A stretch of DNA of 64,000 nt from Poa pratensis (Eukaryota; Streptophyta; Magnoliopsida; Poales; Poaceae): the NCBI GenBank assembly GCA_947311845.1, contig CAMZMU010000111.1, forward strand, positions 18,742,737-18,806,736, written 5' to 3'. Each line of letters starts with the position of its first letter. Position 1 is the stretch's first letter. This document shows positions 12,791 through 23,515 of this stretch, in pieces. The position numbers and the translations under genes are program-made. The notes under the pieces are model-generated. The model was not told the DNA's origin and searched no databases. It saw only the letters and a program-made list of their open reading frames with translations.

Positions 12791-13172
12791 AGAAAAAATA
12801 CATACAGGGGTTTGTATCATCCAGATACATGCCGAAGAATCTTTTATTTCCAGTAAGAAAGGATTAACTGTTCCTGAAATTGCAGAAGCATGTTGGCGCG
12901 CCGATCTCATATTGCCGGTAATAATTCGATTACCTTTCCTACGGTAAATTAACACATTTCCTGGCCGGTCAATTCACATAACACTATAATTACAAATTCA
13001 TATAAACAAAAAGCATAACAATAATCTTCTTTATACATCTTCCAACGTCTTGCCATGATACATCAGTTCGTACAGAACCAGATAGAAAAAAATAGACATC
13101 CATCGCAGTACCGTGCACTGATGCACATCCTAAAACTAAACAAGATGAAATCTTGACTACGGAGCGACCTAA

Positions 13173-13793
13173 CTAAGCCCAGCTAGCCCGGAGAGTAGAC
13201 ATCAGGGCGCGCCTCTCGCCGATGGGTGCCGCGCATCGGACCTCGCCCTGCCGCCGGATGGTCTGGTGCGGAATCTTCGGCCGCTGCTTCGTCATCTCCG
13301 GCGCCTCGACCAACTGGACCCTGCGCTGCCGCTTTGCCTCCTCGCAGTCATCGTATCGCTCCTTCAGCCTGCGCTTCGTGGTAGCAAGCATCGCCTCCAT
13401 GCTCTGCTCCGACGGCTGCGCCGGTGCCTTGTTCCTGTCTGCAGCGGCGGCCGGAGGCTTCGTGGAGTTCTTGCGCGCGAGTTCGTTCTTGACCGGCGCC
13501 GTGGCCTTCTCTGTGGAAATAGCTGACGGTCCGTCCTCTTTCTTGCTCACGGCCATGGACCGGCATCCCTTCAACTTGATCCAATCCTTGCTGTCGTAGG
13601 CGTCGCCACAGGAGAGGATACCTCCGGTGTAGAGCCTCTGCGCGATCCTTTCCCGCCTCTGCTTGAGCTCGGCGGGGCGGTCGAGCGCGGCAACGGCGAC
13701 GGCGGCGTCGATGATCTCGAAGATGTCTGCACCACCGGCGCTGCCGAAGAACCTCCTCCACTGCGAGTGCGCGCTGCCTTCGGACGACGCCAT
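13173..13793 (-). CDS. Shortened MED26-like protein (copy 2), 206 residues
   Basis: I chose the ATG at 13793 because the family start M-A-S-S-E-G-S precedes the conserved SQWRRFFGSAGGADIFEIID block; the upstream in-frame extension is not conserved. Residues about 10-55 resemble the N-terminus of plant Mediator subunit 26 (W-R-x-F/Y-F, DIF-x-I-I-D-x-A-x-x-V-A, R-R-x-R-I-A-x-R-L). Residues about 130-175 resemble its C-terminal end (SMEAMLATTKRRLKERY, AKRQRRVQLVEAPEM). The central TFIIS N-terminal (LW) domain of full-length MED26 is absent, replaced by a short Ala/Lys/Pro-rich linker. No intron is needed. Known MED26 links Mediator to elongation factors through the missing domain, so this protein could at most act as a partial or competing form; that is inference. 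Expression is unproven. Confidence 0.7.
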   Translation of the reverse strand: MASSEGSAHSQWRRFFGSAGGADIFEIIDAAVAVAALDRPAELKQRRERIAQRLYTGGILSCGDAYDSKDWIKLKGCRSMAVSKKEDGPSAISTEKATAPVKNELARKNSTKPPAAAADRNKAPAQPSEQSMEAMLATTKRRLKERYDDCEEAKRQRRVQLVEAPEMTKQRPKIPHQTIRRQGEVRCAAPIGERRALMSTLRASWA

Positions 13794-14690
13794 CTCGCTC
13801 GATCGTCTGGTTGTGTGTCGGGGGTGGAGCAGAGTGTGAGAGATGTGGAAAAGGAGGATACGGCGAAGACCCTTTATCGCGGATGTGTCTGCGCGTCGCG
13901 GCGAGTCCGACTTCATCTCCAGGGCGGTGATGCAGGTTAGCGTTGGCGGCGAGTCCGAGTTCATCTCCAAGTCGGTGATGGAGGTTTGGAGTAGCGTCGG
14001 CGCCAAGCACATCGAATGATTCAAGGTGGAATCCGACTCTGGGGTCGGTCGTCCTTGTTTCCAAATCACTTGCCCGTACTGAATTCAAAATGCTCCAGTC
14101 CGTGCTGGGAACTGAATTCAAAATGCTTGGCAAGTAAAACTGAATTCAAATCACTGTGGTGCAAGTAAAACTGTAAAATTCCAACCAAAAAGCTGCGGAA
14201 ACGTCCCCCTAGGAACTGAAATCAAAATGCTCCAGTCCGTGCTGCCCATAGTCCATACTCCATAGATAACCTGAAACGTGCACTCCCGCACGCGCTCCGC
14301 CGATTTTCAAATGTTTCAGAATATAAAAATCCAGTTTCTGCAGCAGTGATCGCAGCTCGACGCTCTCAATTCAAATTTACTATTTCTATCTGTTGAAAAT
14401 ATATCTTAGGATTCTTATGATATACTGTATTTAAGCATATCCATTTACAATATTTACTATGGTTGGCATTTTTAGCAACCGTCCATCCAGTTCAATCTGA
14501 GGGTGTTAAAATAGGAGGTACCAAAAAGTATCAGATTAAAAGTACCACAAAGTACCAAGATTGAATTATTTTTTATCTAATATTAAAGGGTATTAGGTAA
14601 TTGCGTCTCAATGACCCACCTTTCAAAACCCTCCTCTTTCTAATCTCACTCTCTCCCTCACTTGTATGATCCACCACCGATGCCCCCCAA
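13794..14690. other. Upstream region of MED26-like copy 2; short repeats, no gene
   Basis: The first 350 bases match the upstream region of copy 1 (cgcgtcgcggcgagtccga motifs, repeated several times). A phrase containing tcaaaatgctccagtccgtg occurs at about 14086 and 14224. From about 14300 the sequence is AT-rich with nothing recognised. Confidence 0.5.
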
Positions 14691-16510
14691 ATCGGTGTCA
14701 TCCACAAGAGACGAACATGTAGTTTAGATCATGGGGACACCGACTCGGTCGCCGCCTTCGCCTAAAAATTCCGTCATGACCAAAAACGATCCACCCTGGA
14801 GGATTTTTCCAAACTCGAAACAGAGCCGCCGTCAACCCTGAAACCCTAGTTCGGGGATAATAACTTCCTGTTTCTGCACCCTATCGGGACGGGGATCCAC
14901 CTCCGGAGCCATTTTCATCCACCGTGTTGCCTTCATGATGATGTGTGAGTAGTTCCTCCATGGACTACGGGTTCATAGCAGTAGCTAGATGGTAATCTCT
15001 CTCCCGTGATCTTTAATACAATGATCTCATGAGCTGCCCTACATGATTGAGATTTATTTGATTTAACCGTATTGTGTTTGTTGCGATAGATAAATTGTTA
15101 CATTATGATCAGTTGGGCTTGATGCCTAGTATCAACTATGTTCATGAATTATTGTTGCTATGACTTTGCTATGCTTAATGCTTGACACAAGAGCCGAGTG
15201 CCATGATTTCATATCTGGACTCTTTATATTTCCATGAATATAATTGTTGTTTTGGATTATATCTGCAATTTGTATGCACCTAATAATTTCCCGGAACCGG
15301 CTACCTCAAGGTGACATGTTGGGGTATCAAAGGGAAAGACTTTAACTTGAGGATTACATGTGTTTACTGAGTGCTAATGCTTTGTTCCGGTCCTTTAGAG
15401 TAACTTAATGATCCTAAGTTCATTTATTGGCCCCGGGAGGGTAGGACAAAAGATGTTGTGCAAGTTCTTATTGCAAGCACCCATGCCTACATATGATTGA
15501 TGAACTGGATGCTCTATCATGAACTAGTTCATTATGTCAATTTCTCAACTGTAATTTGTTCACCCAACAATTCTTTTGTTTGGAGAGATACCTCTGGTGA
15601 ATCTATGAATCCCAGTCCATGTTTAACTATTGTTGTTGATGTTTCTATTTTTATTACTTGTCACTTTGCTTCCATTTTATTTCAGATTATAAATATTTGC
15701 TTTTATCATCAATATTACTTGCCTTTTACCATCTCTTCGCCGAACTAGTGCACCTATACAATTAACCATTGTATTATGTTTGTTGGGGACACAAGTGACT
15801 TCTTGTATCTTAGTTGCATTATTGAGCGAGAGAGATACTTTCAACCTACGCCTTCCTTTGTTCGATAAACTTTTGGTCATTCACTTAAGGAAATTTGATG
15901 CTGTCCTACAAGCCTTTGCGCTTAGAGACCCAAATTAGTCTACATGAATAGAAGCATCTAGTAGACATCAAGCTATTTTCTGACGCTGTTGCCAGGGAGG
16001 AGAGTGTTTGAAGGTATCTTATTTAGATATTGCAATTGTATCTTTTTGTTTCTTGTTTTTATTTACTAGTTTGGCTTATAACAAAAAAAAAGTTTTCTAT
16101 CAATGGTTATTTTCTTTGAACCTAGATTTTACTGGCAAAGGGGTTCATGGAAGATCAACAAAAATATTATAAGGAACACGGCTTGTCTCTAAAAGGGTTA
16201 CACATATGGAAACAAATAAATAGATTGGATATGCTAGAGATTTATGTTCTACTTATGAGTTATGATATAATTTATTGCCCTGACATGGGGTATAAACACC
16301 TTCCTTTCCAATGTATGCATAATGAAACTTTGAGTTCTTATGGTAAGGATGTTTATGATTTCTATGAAGTAGAACAAATTGAAGAATTGTTGCTTTTAAA
16401 GGTGCTTATGAAATTGTCACTTTTATTGAATTTTTGGATGATGCTCCCTACGAAGCTTAGAGTACTGCTATAATTAAATATTGCTTTGAAAACTATCTTG
16501 ATAATTATTA

Positions 16511-16671
16511 CTCCCTCCGTTTCATAATATAAGATGTTCTAGCTAGCTCACATGTTGGCTAGGTGCAAACCCAAATGCATGTGCATACACATTAAAACAT
16601 GTCTACATACATCTAGATATATGTGAATGTGGACAAAAGGTTAAACATCTTATATTTAGGAACAAAGGGAG
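16511..16671. mobile_element. Stowaway-type MITE inside the gypsy relic
   Basis: TA target duplications flank inverted ends: ctccctccgtttcataatat at the left and an imperfect complement ending aaagggag at the right. The ataagatgtt / aacatcttat pair continues the inverted repeat. Length 161 bp, typical for cereal Stowaway. Confidence 0.85.
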
Positions 16672-18697
16672 TATATTACTAATTACCTTGAGAGAGTCTC
16701 CGCTGGTCAAAAAGGGACCAACGTTTTGCACAGACCTACTATTTGTGATGAATATGATAATACTATAGATGATGGTCCTATTTTACATGATGATGTTGAT
16801 TGTAATGATACTCAAAGTGGGCTTGGAAAAATTATGACCATAAATGATCTCACTATTTTGAAAAGAGATAAAATTTATGTGCTTATGGACCATAAAAAGA
16901 ATGACGTGTGTGATAGCTATATTATTGATTTGTTCATAATGCTACTGAAGATTATTTTGAGAGTTTTATATATGGTTTTAAATATGTTCATGCTACTAAA
17001 ACACCTCTACTTATGTTGAAAGTTTTGAACTTGCATCTATTTTCTATGCTAGTTTTTTTGTGCTTCAGTAATTTATTTCTCTACAAGATCCTTATACAAG
17101 AAGTGGAATAGACTTAAATGAGTTTTATATATGCTTCTTGATGCTCTTATATATATGTTGAATTCTTTTCTTTGTGTGAGCATCATTAAAATTATCATTC
17201 GTAGCTAAAAGGCATTAAATAAAATTGCCGTTATAATTATACCCTGCACAAAGACCAGCATAATTATAAAGGCATTAATGGTTCTTGTCTTTTATATATG
17301 CTTCTTATACAGAGCTTCTTGATGTTTTGTTTTTAAATTTTTGTTTATGTTTGTCTGCTGATCTTTACAATCATTATACATGCACTCGTGTTTGGGAGAG
17401 AGACACACGCTCCGTTAATTTATAGAATGCTCTGTATGCTTCACTTATATCACTTGAGTAGTTGCTCTGTTGTGAATATGAATTCAATTGGTTGCTTGGT
17501 TAATATGTTGGAACTGAATAATGCTATGTGTGGTAATGGTATGATAAAAACCTGGAAGATGATTGAGCATTGATAACTTGATACCTTGCTATTGTTTTGA
17601 GTCATTAACTGAACTAATAATTTAAACATGTTGGTTCACTTGGTTGGAGCTAATCAGTGGAAAATGTTAGTAAAGATTGGAACCTACTCTAACACATTAA
17701 ACAACCTAAGTTAAAAATCCTAAGATAATCTCCAAGTTTGCGAAGTAGAGAGTAGTTGTTAGTGAAAAAGTGTTTGAGAAAGTCGGGGAAGCCAACGTGA
17801 CTTTATGTCGCCGCCACGGTCCCTCTTAGGGTGTTTCGAATCATGCTTAAATTAAATAAATTGCTAGATGTAAATAATGTGATTATGTTGTTGAGCTCTT
17901 GATCTCATGCACTTCCACCATCCAAATATTTGCGAGCCTCTTCGGTTCTATGAATTGCCATTTCTCACTTCGAGAGTCGGTGCCTTTTTGTCAGTACATA
18001 GACACTCCGTGGGAGAACTTTCTCTTGTTCACCTACACATAAGCCCAACATCTTTCTCAAAACAGACACCCTACCTACCTACTATGGCATTTCCATAGCC
18101 ATTACGAGATATATTGCCATACACCTTTCCATTACATTACTTGAGTCAATGTTGTTCTTACTTGTTCATATGCTTTGCATAATCATATAGAGCTGGCATG
18201 ATGGTTTATGAGACTTTGCCCATTGTTCATTTATTCTATGTTACGCTAGATCATTGCACATCCTCCTACATTGGCAGAGGCATGCAGTCATACATCATGT
18301 TATGAGATAATTATTATCATCGTTTATCAACACTTGCATCTAAAAAAAAAGACAAAAGAAAAGAGCGAGGGGGCAACATTACCATCGTTTAATGTGAGCA
18401 CCTGTTATTCATACATAAAATTTTCATATGATTATTGTTTACACTAGATGGGGATCTTTTACATTATAGAACTTGGTTTGTATATTCCAATGATGAGCTT
18501 CCTCGAATGCTTTAGATTTTCGTGAGCAAGCAAGTTGGATGCACCCTCACCAATTTCACCGGAGAGCTTTTATACACTTGTAGCTCTAGTGCATTCGTTG
18601 TGTGGTAATCACTACTCTTTTACAGTTTCGATTATATTACTTCCTCTTGTCTAATGATCCCTTACATTTGTTTGCGCCTATCTTCCTTTGGTCTTCC

Positions 18698-18709
18698 AAC
18701 CCCCCCCCC

Positions 18710-18740
<31 letters not shown>

Positions 18741-18754
18741 ACCCACACCCCACC
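18698..18754. repeat. Poly-C run followed by CA/CCCA microsatellite
   Basis: About 27 consecutive C are followed by eight CA units and further CCCACACCCC variants. Such a tract is prone to length error in sequencing and to secondary structure. Confidence 0.95.
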
Positions 18755-19200
18755 CATAATGTTCTATTTTGCCATAACCTCACGATGCTGATGATGAAGG
18801 CTCACACATAAGAGTTGCGTTAATATCGAAACAGTTGACGTAGGGAGAGTGTGTTAGATTCAGCTTAGTCTGGACTTTGACATAATAAGATTGCTTGATA
18901 GCTAGTAGGTGGAGTGATGCTTTTATATTTGAGACAAAATTTTGATTTTACTTTTAGTTAAAAGTATAGTTTTTAATTCTCTAAAGCATTGAACCATGAA
19001 AGGTTTTAACTTTGTTGTCCATATTGTTTAGTCATTATTTGCTTAATGTCAACTTATACAATTGCTTTGAAGAATTTTGTCTCAGATCATATGATTTTAT
19101 TACTTGATCAAAATCGTGTTCGGTATCATTCAACCTCAGAAAATATTTTGTTTGTCATTTAACTACTTGGGGACGAGTATGAATTAAGTTTGAGAATATT

Positions 19201-19600
19201 GATACGTTCAAAATGTATCTATAATTTTTGATTGTTTCATGTTACTTGTATATCATTGTTACATGTTCTACCATGGTTTAATATCATTTTGTGACTATTT
19301 TTTCTGAAACTAACATATTAACAAGATGTGAAGTGTTGGTTCGTGTTTTCTACTGTTTTGTATTACCGAAAAGCTAGTAAAGAAATTTACGGAGATTTTT
19401 ATCTAAGAAAAAAACCAGGAGGCGAAAGGGCAAGGTGAGGGGAGCCTCGAGGGGCCCACGCGGGACCCACTCACAGGTCTAGTCGGTGGCCACGGCCCCA
19501 CCCACATGGACCACTCGGGCACAGCCTTCGTCTATAAATTCCATCATGAACTAAAATGATTACTAGGCAAAGGAATCGTCTATAACATTAATCAGGTATG
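19201..19600 (+). repeat. Truncated 3' LTR of the gypsy-type relic
   Basis: Starts tgatacgttcaaaatgtatc, like the LTR start of the intact element (TGATACGTCTC on its own strand). It contains a TATA-like ctataaattcc near 19533. It ends near 19600, where sequence homologous to the FKBP12 3' flank begins at about 19640. Confidence 0.65.
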
Positions 19601-20116
19601 TTGATTATTTTTTATGTTAGGACATTGACTGCGCTGGGACAACTTATAAAAAATAATTAGGTGGATGTTGGTGATGGTAACGAGTATGATAACCATGGCC
19701 ATCACAGGGAGCAGTACAACCAAAGGTTGCACAATTAGTGCAGGAGACATGGATCCCTAGGATAGTAATCTCCATAAGGTTTATAACCAGATTGTGATGA
19801 AAGTGATCCGTGAGTAATACATTTCTTGCAATGTCTAAACTTTTTGGAATGTAAAAAACCGCAAAAATTTCAACAGACAATAGCCGAATTCCTCCATAAT
19901 TCACCTCGACATCAAGTTCTGGGGTAAGGACATGCAGAAATTTAGTACCAGGATGACAGACTATAAAGGTTCCAAAGTTTTACTCCATCCACTTATCCAC
20001 TTAAAACATCACCCCAGTGCAGCACTTAACATGACGTGATGTTACAATTATTTCGGTAACTGAGGTACGGCGATGTTGGCAGTGCCCCATGTCTGCATCC
20101 AGAATTGCATAGCTCA

Positions 20117-21491
20117 TCATTTAGCGCTAAGAACCTCGATCTCGAATACCAGCTCGGAGTTTGGTTGAATTCCCCACGCTGGAAAGCCACTGGCTCCATA
20201 CCCGTAATCTGGGGAGCACTGCAACAAGAACATTCAGGATATCAGATGCCTAGAAACAAAGAATCTATACAAAACAATGGAATTGCAAATGGCCCATTAG
20301 TCAAAATTCAGCTTTTTTTATTCTCCCGTGGAGAGATGGATGTGAAGTATATGCGTTTAAGCAATCTGACGCAACGAAAAATTGACAATAGCAATGAAGT
20401 GCCAAATGAATCACCGGAGAGCCACATGCCATCAAATTAATTGGACATAAACAAATAATAACATACCTTAATACGAGCGACTTCGCCCACTTGCATGGTC
20501 ATAACTCCCTCATCCCATCCTGTAAGCAAGAGTAGTTACTGTTATGCTAGTTCGGAAAGATCACTTGCACAAGCTATTGTATCATGATTTTGCATATGCT
20601 GTTGTCATGGCTCGATGTGTGACATTAGACTGGACCAGAGAAACCAACGCAGACTTTACTGCAGAACAAAAATAGTGCAAATATGCCTTGATGAAGCGAA
20701 GTACTTCCATCAGATAGAAGCAGCAACAAAAAACGCACCAGAGAATAACGAACAGCTCAAATGATTGCGTATAAACTGAATAGCTCTTTGATATGAGATT
20801 ACCTTTGATCACTGAGCCCATCCCAATTTTGAATTCGAATGGCTGCTGCCCACGGTCCTTGGTACTGGAAATAAAAACATAATACCGTGAGCTAAATTTC
20901 TAATGTGCCGATGTTTTGTACCCAAAAAACAAGTTGCATCCCGAGTTATGACGTTGGTATATCAGCAGAATACTAAAAAAAATTACACAGAGCATAGGAA
21001 GAGAAATTCTGCATTATTCAAAACGTTTGCTCACTGATCCAAAGCTCTGAACCACGAAAAACGAGAAAAATATTCACGATTTACCTCCAGAACTTCTGAG
21101 TCAGATCACGATCCTTCCCTGCAGGAGCAACACAGCAAGCAACAAAAGTTAGGGCTTCACTACCAGAGAACAATTGCAACTAGATCCGGCTAAAGGTACA
21201 CTTGCAACTACAGCTGAATCTAGACCAACTACTCAAGAACCAAAAACGAAGTCTAGTAAAGATCGCAGATCTCGCAGAAGTGAAAACTTGACGCCTAATC
21301 GACATCAAGATTACTCTCTTGGATGGATCTAGAAGCATCAACCCTAAGTTCATATCGACGGATCCAGGGGAAAAACATAGGGGCTTTGGGGGAAGAGGCG
21401 AACCGTAGCCGGTGCAGTGGACGGTGACCTTCTGGCCCTTGACGGGCTTCGGGCCGGTGCCGGCTGTGACGATCTCCTTGGTGAATCCCAT
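20117..21491 (-). CDS. FKBP12: FKBP12 peptidyl-prolyl cis-trans isomerase
   Basis: Five exons in minus-strand order: 21491-21404, 21118-21085, 20864-20803, 20519-20467 and 20218-20117 (TGA). They give exactly 112 residues, the usual plant FKBP12 length. All borders are GT/AG and phases agree. The protein begins MGFTKEIVTAGTGPKPVKGQ and contains KVTVHCTGYGKDRDLTQKFW, FEFKIGMGSVIKGWDEGVM and the C-terminal YGYGASGFPAWGIQPNSELV. Family pocket residues (Y, F, D, the V-I-K-G-W core, Y-G) are present. A start ten codons upstream (21521) is in frame but not conserved. FKBP12 catalyses prolyl isomerisation and in other eukaryotes binds rapamycin to inhibit TOR; plant FKBP12 often binds these drugs weakly. 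A degraded paralogue lies 9 kb away in unit 1. Confidence 0.95.
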
Positions 21492-21578
21492 CTTTCCGTC
21501 CTCCGGTGTTGGTGTCCACAACTTGGGGGCGGCGCAGCAGCGTTGGTGTTGTGATTTCTGATCGGCGGCTGTGCGACC

Positions 21579-21601
21579 TATATTTTCAGGATATATTTAT
21601 C
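21579..21601 (-). promoter_or_regulatory. Possible TATA region of FKBP12
   Basis: On the minus strand GATAAATATATC and AAAATATAGG lie about 90-110 bases before the FKBP12 ATG, a plausible core promoter distance. No transcript evidence is available. Confidence 0.3.
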
Positions 21602-22800
21602 ACCTCACGGTGCAGCGTGCACACAGCTTTTGGCCCAAGAGTTTCCCCCTTTATCCCCGCACAATAATAAACCGTTTATATATTTCATCGAAATAATATT
21701 TTCCAATCTGAATTTTGGTGTGTATTTTTTAAACCAAAATATAAAATTTACTTTCTAAAAAAAAACTTACTTAAAATATAATCTAGACTTCACATATATT
21801 TTGTTAATTATGTTTTATAACTTAAATAATAAATAAATCCAAAATCATGCTAAGTTGATATAGTTCATACTTACATAATCTACCACGATATACAATCTAA
21901 AACTCAAATTATCTCACTTGCCTACGAGAAAATTTATATGATTAACGGTGGGTAGTCAGTCACTAGAGCCACGTCAACAAATACCACAAATAACACCTAA
22001 ATAGTATATGATTCTACCTAAATAGTACTCCTATATTTTTTCTGACACCTAAATATATGTGTTGGGTTTGGCAACCACGCAAGCCCACCTTGATAAGGGT
22101 CAATTTATAATTGCTCATGTGTATTGTAACTTTTACCGGACTTACAATAGCAATGGAAGGTTGCCATTCTGTCCGGCATATTTTCTGCTCCCGAGATCGA
22201 GTGATCTCTTTATTTTGAAAAATAAAAAGTCATTTACAAGTTTTTTAAATCGGAAAAAAGCATGCATGTTGTTAATGGCGTATTGCACAAACGTGAAATT
22301 TCAGTTGAAAATACTTTATTTTCCAATCTACACAAAAATGATAAAGTGTAGACGTGAGTATACACACTTTCAAATCTCCAAATATACAAGATTTCGTCAC
22401 TTTTACGTAGCCCATAATACAAAAAAAATTACATTATGATTTTACATGCTTGTAGAATGCATCATTGACTTTGACTACAACCGGAATTTTGTTTCAGTTT
22501 TCTTTAGAACTTCTAAATATAGTTTTTAATTTTAAAAAAATAAAAGAAACATTGGAACTCGGGAGCCAAAATGACTTTCGGTAAATCAAGTTACAATATA
22601 GCTAGCTCGTAAATACAACATACCAGAAACACTACAATTAAACCAAATGAGGTTATCATGATCCATCCGGTACAAAGCATATCACGTCTGCAAATCTACA
22701 AGCTCCCTAAATAGTGATTCCAGATTACCAGACAGTTGTTCAAAAAAAAAAAAAGATTACCAGACAGGGGAAGATGTGCAAGATAGTAGAAATTTCGGTG
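21602..22800. other. AT-rich intergenic sequence; no gene seen
   Basis: Strongly AT-rich with homopolymer runs, including an A-run at 22743-22754 flanked by the short direct repeat gattaccagacag. Open frames here show no coding character. Confidence 0.5.
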
Positions 22801-23180
22801 GGTCACGTACTATTCCGCCATTGCCACGCAGAACCACGCTGGCACAGCGCCGATGGCTTCGTCGACCGGAGTTGCCTTCGCCGGTCCAGGTTAGCTACTA
22901 CCACGCGTCGTCCATTGCCCACTGAGAACGCGGCGAGGGCGCTCGACGCTGCCGCCGCGGCGGAGACCTTGCCGCTGCCGCCTCCCAGCAGCAACAACTC
23001 CGCCCCCATCTCCGGCCGATACTCTTGCAGGCTCGTGGCGTTGGTGCCGCGGATAAGAGGATGATATGGGTGAAAGGAGTGAAGCAACTGGGGAGACCGG
23101 TGGGCGCGCTGGGCAGGCAGGGACAAGCATACGCATGTGCGATCGGCGATTCAGACCGGACCAGCTGTGCTGCATATATC
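22800..23180. other. GC-rich island, unassigned fragment
   Basis: A GC-rich island between AT-rich sequence. It is open on both strands because of composition. I recognise no family. It may be a decayed first exon or a captured fragment. Confidence 0.3.
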
Positions 23181-23515
23181 AGACAAAGAAAAACCAAGGA
23201 TTCTGCTTGCGAAACCCGTGAAAACAAAAGCTCATATCCACGTGGCACCAGGCATGTTTTCCAACAAATACAGAGAATGTACAAAACCAATGGCACACAC
23301 TTATTTTCTACAGATCCACAAACCAATGGCACACCCATTCCTTGCACATAATATACAGAGCATGAGAGCAGATCGCCCTCGTCCCTTCAAAACCAAGTGG
23401 TACATAGTCTTCAGTCTTGAAACTGTGCAGTAACTTTGACAGGATTACAGACAACGCGATGGAAATTAACCTCGAAAGAACATGAGGGAAAGAATGTTGG
23501 TTGGTGGAGGATTGT

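Larger units (their letters stand above)
6345..12800 (-). repeat. Duplication unit 1: MED26-like plus FKBP12 module (decayed)
   Basis: The order in minus-strand sense is FKBP12 relic, MED26-like relic, then a 3' flank. The same order occurs in unit 2. The 3' flank around 6360-6410 (aatttacacatttcc, gtcaattcacata) matches 12940-12985. Positions 9960-10200 match 12990-13205. The MED26-like and FKBP relics match 13173-13793 and 19640-21300. A copia element interrupts the flank. Borders are approximate. Confidence 0.75.
14700..19600 (+). mobile_element. Decayed non-autonomous Ty3/gypsy-type LTR element
   Basis: A 5' LTR remnant ends with gtagacatca at 15970, directly followed by agctattttctgacgctgtt, a mutated form of the TGGCGCCGTTGCC primer-site consensus. 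A 3' LTR start (TGATACGTTC) lies at 19201. The interior holds only broken ORFs. One peptide region near 16860-17000 (YVLMDHKKNDVCDSYIID) resembles the interior of the intact element at 36.8-40.6 kb, so the two are related and lie in opposite orientation. Both LTRs are truncated at the outer side near a shared stretch (14755 and 19530). The element lies between the two genes of unit 2. Confidence 0.7.
12915..21491 (-). repeat. Duplication unit 2: MED26-like plus FKBP12 module (intact FKBP12)
   Basis: Same gene order and orientation as unit 1, placed head to tail with it. The unit was enlarged by insertion of a gypsy-type element between the two genes (about 14.7-19.6 kb). Unit 2 keeps open frames for both genes, while unit 1 keeps neither. 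Borders are approximate. Confidence 0.7.

Noticed and set aside
13348..14133. 261-codon minus-strand open frame overlapping MED26-like copy 2
   Set aside because: It is an Arg-rich shadow of the conserved frame, made open by high GC content. The conserved Mediator-like peptide is in the other frame.
20105..20440. 111-codon plus-strand frame over FKBP12 exon 5
   Set aside because: Antisense to a perfectly conserved FKBP12 exon.
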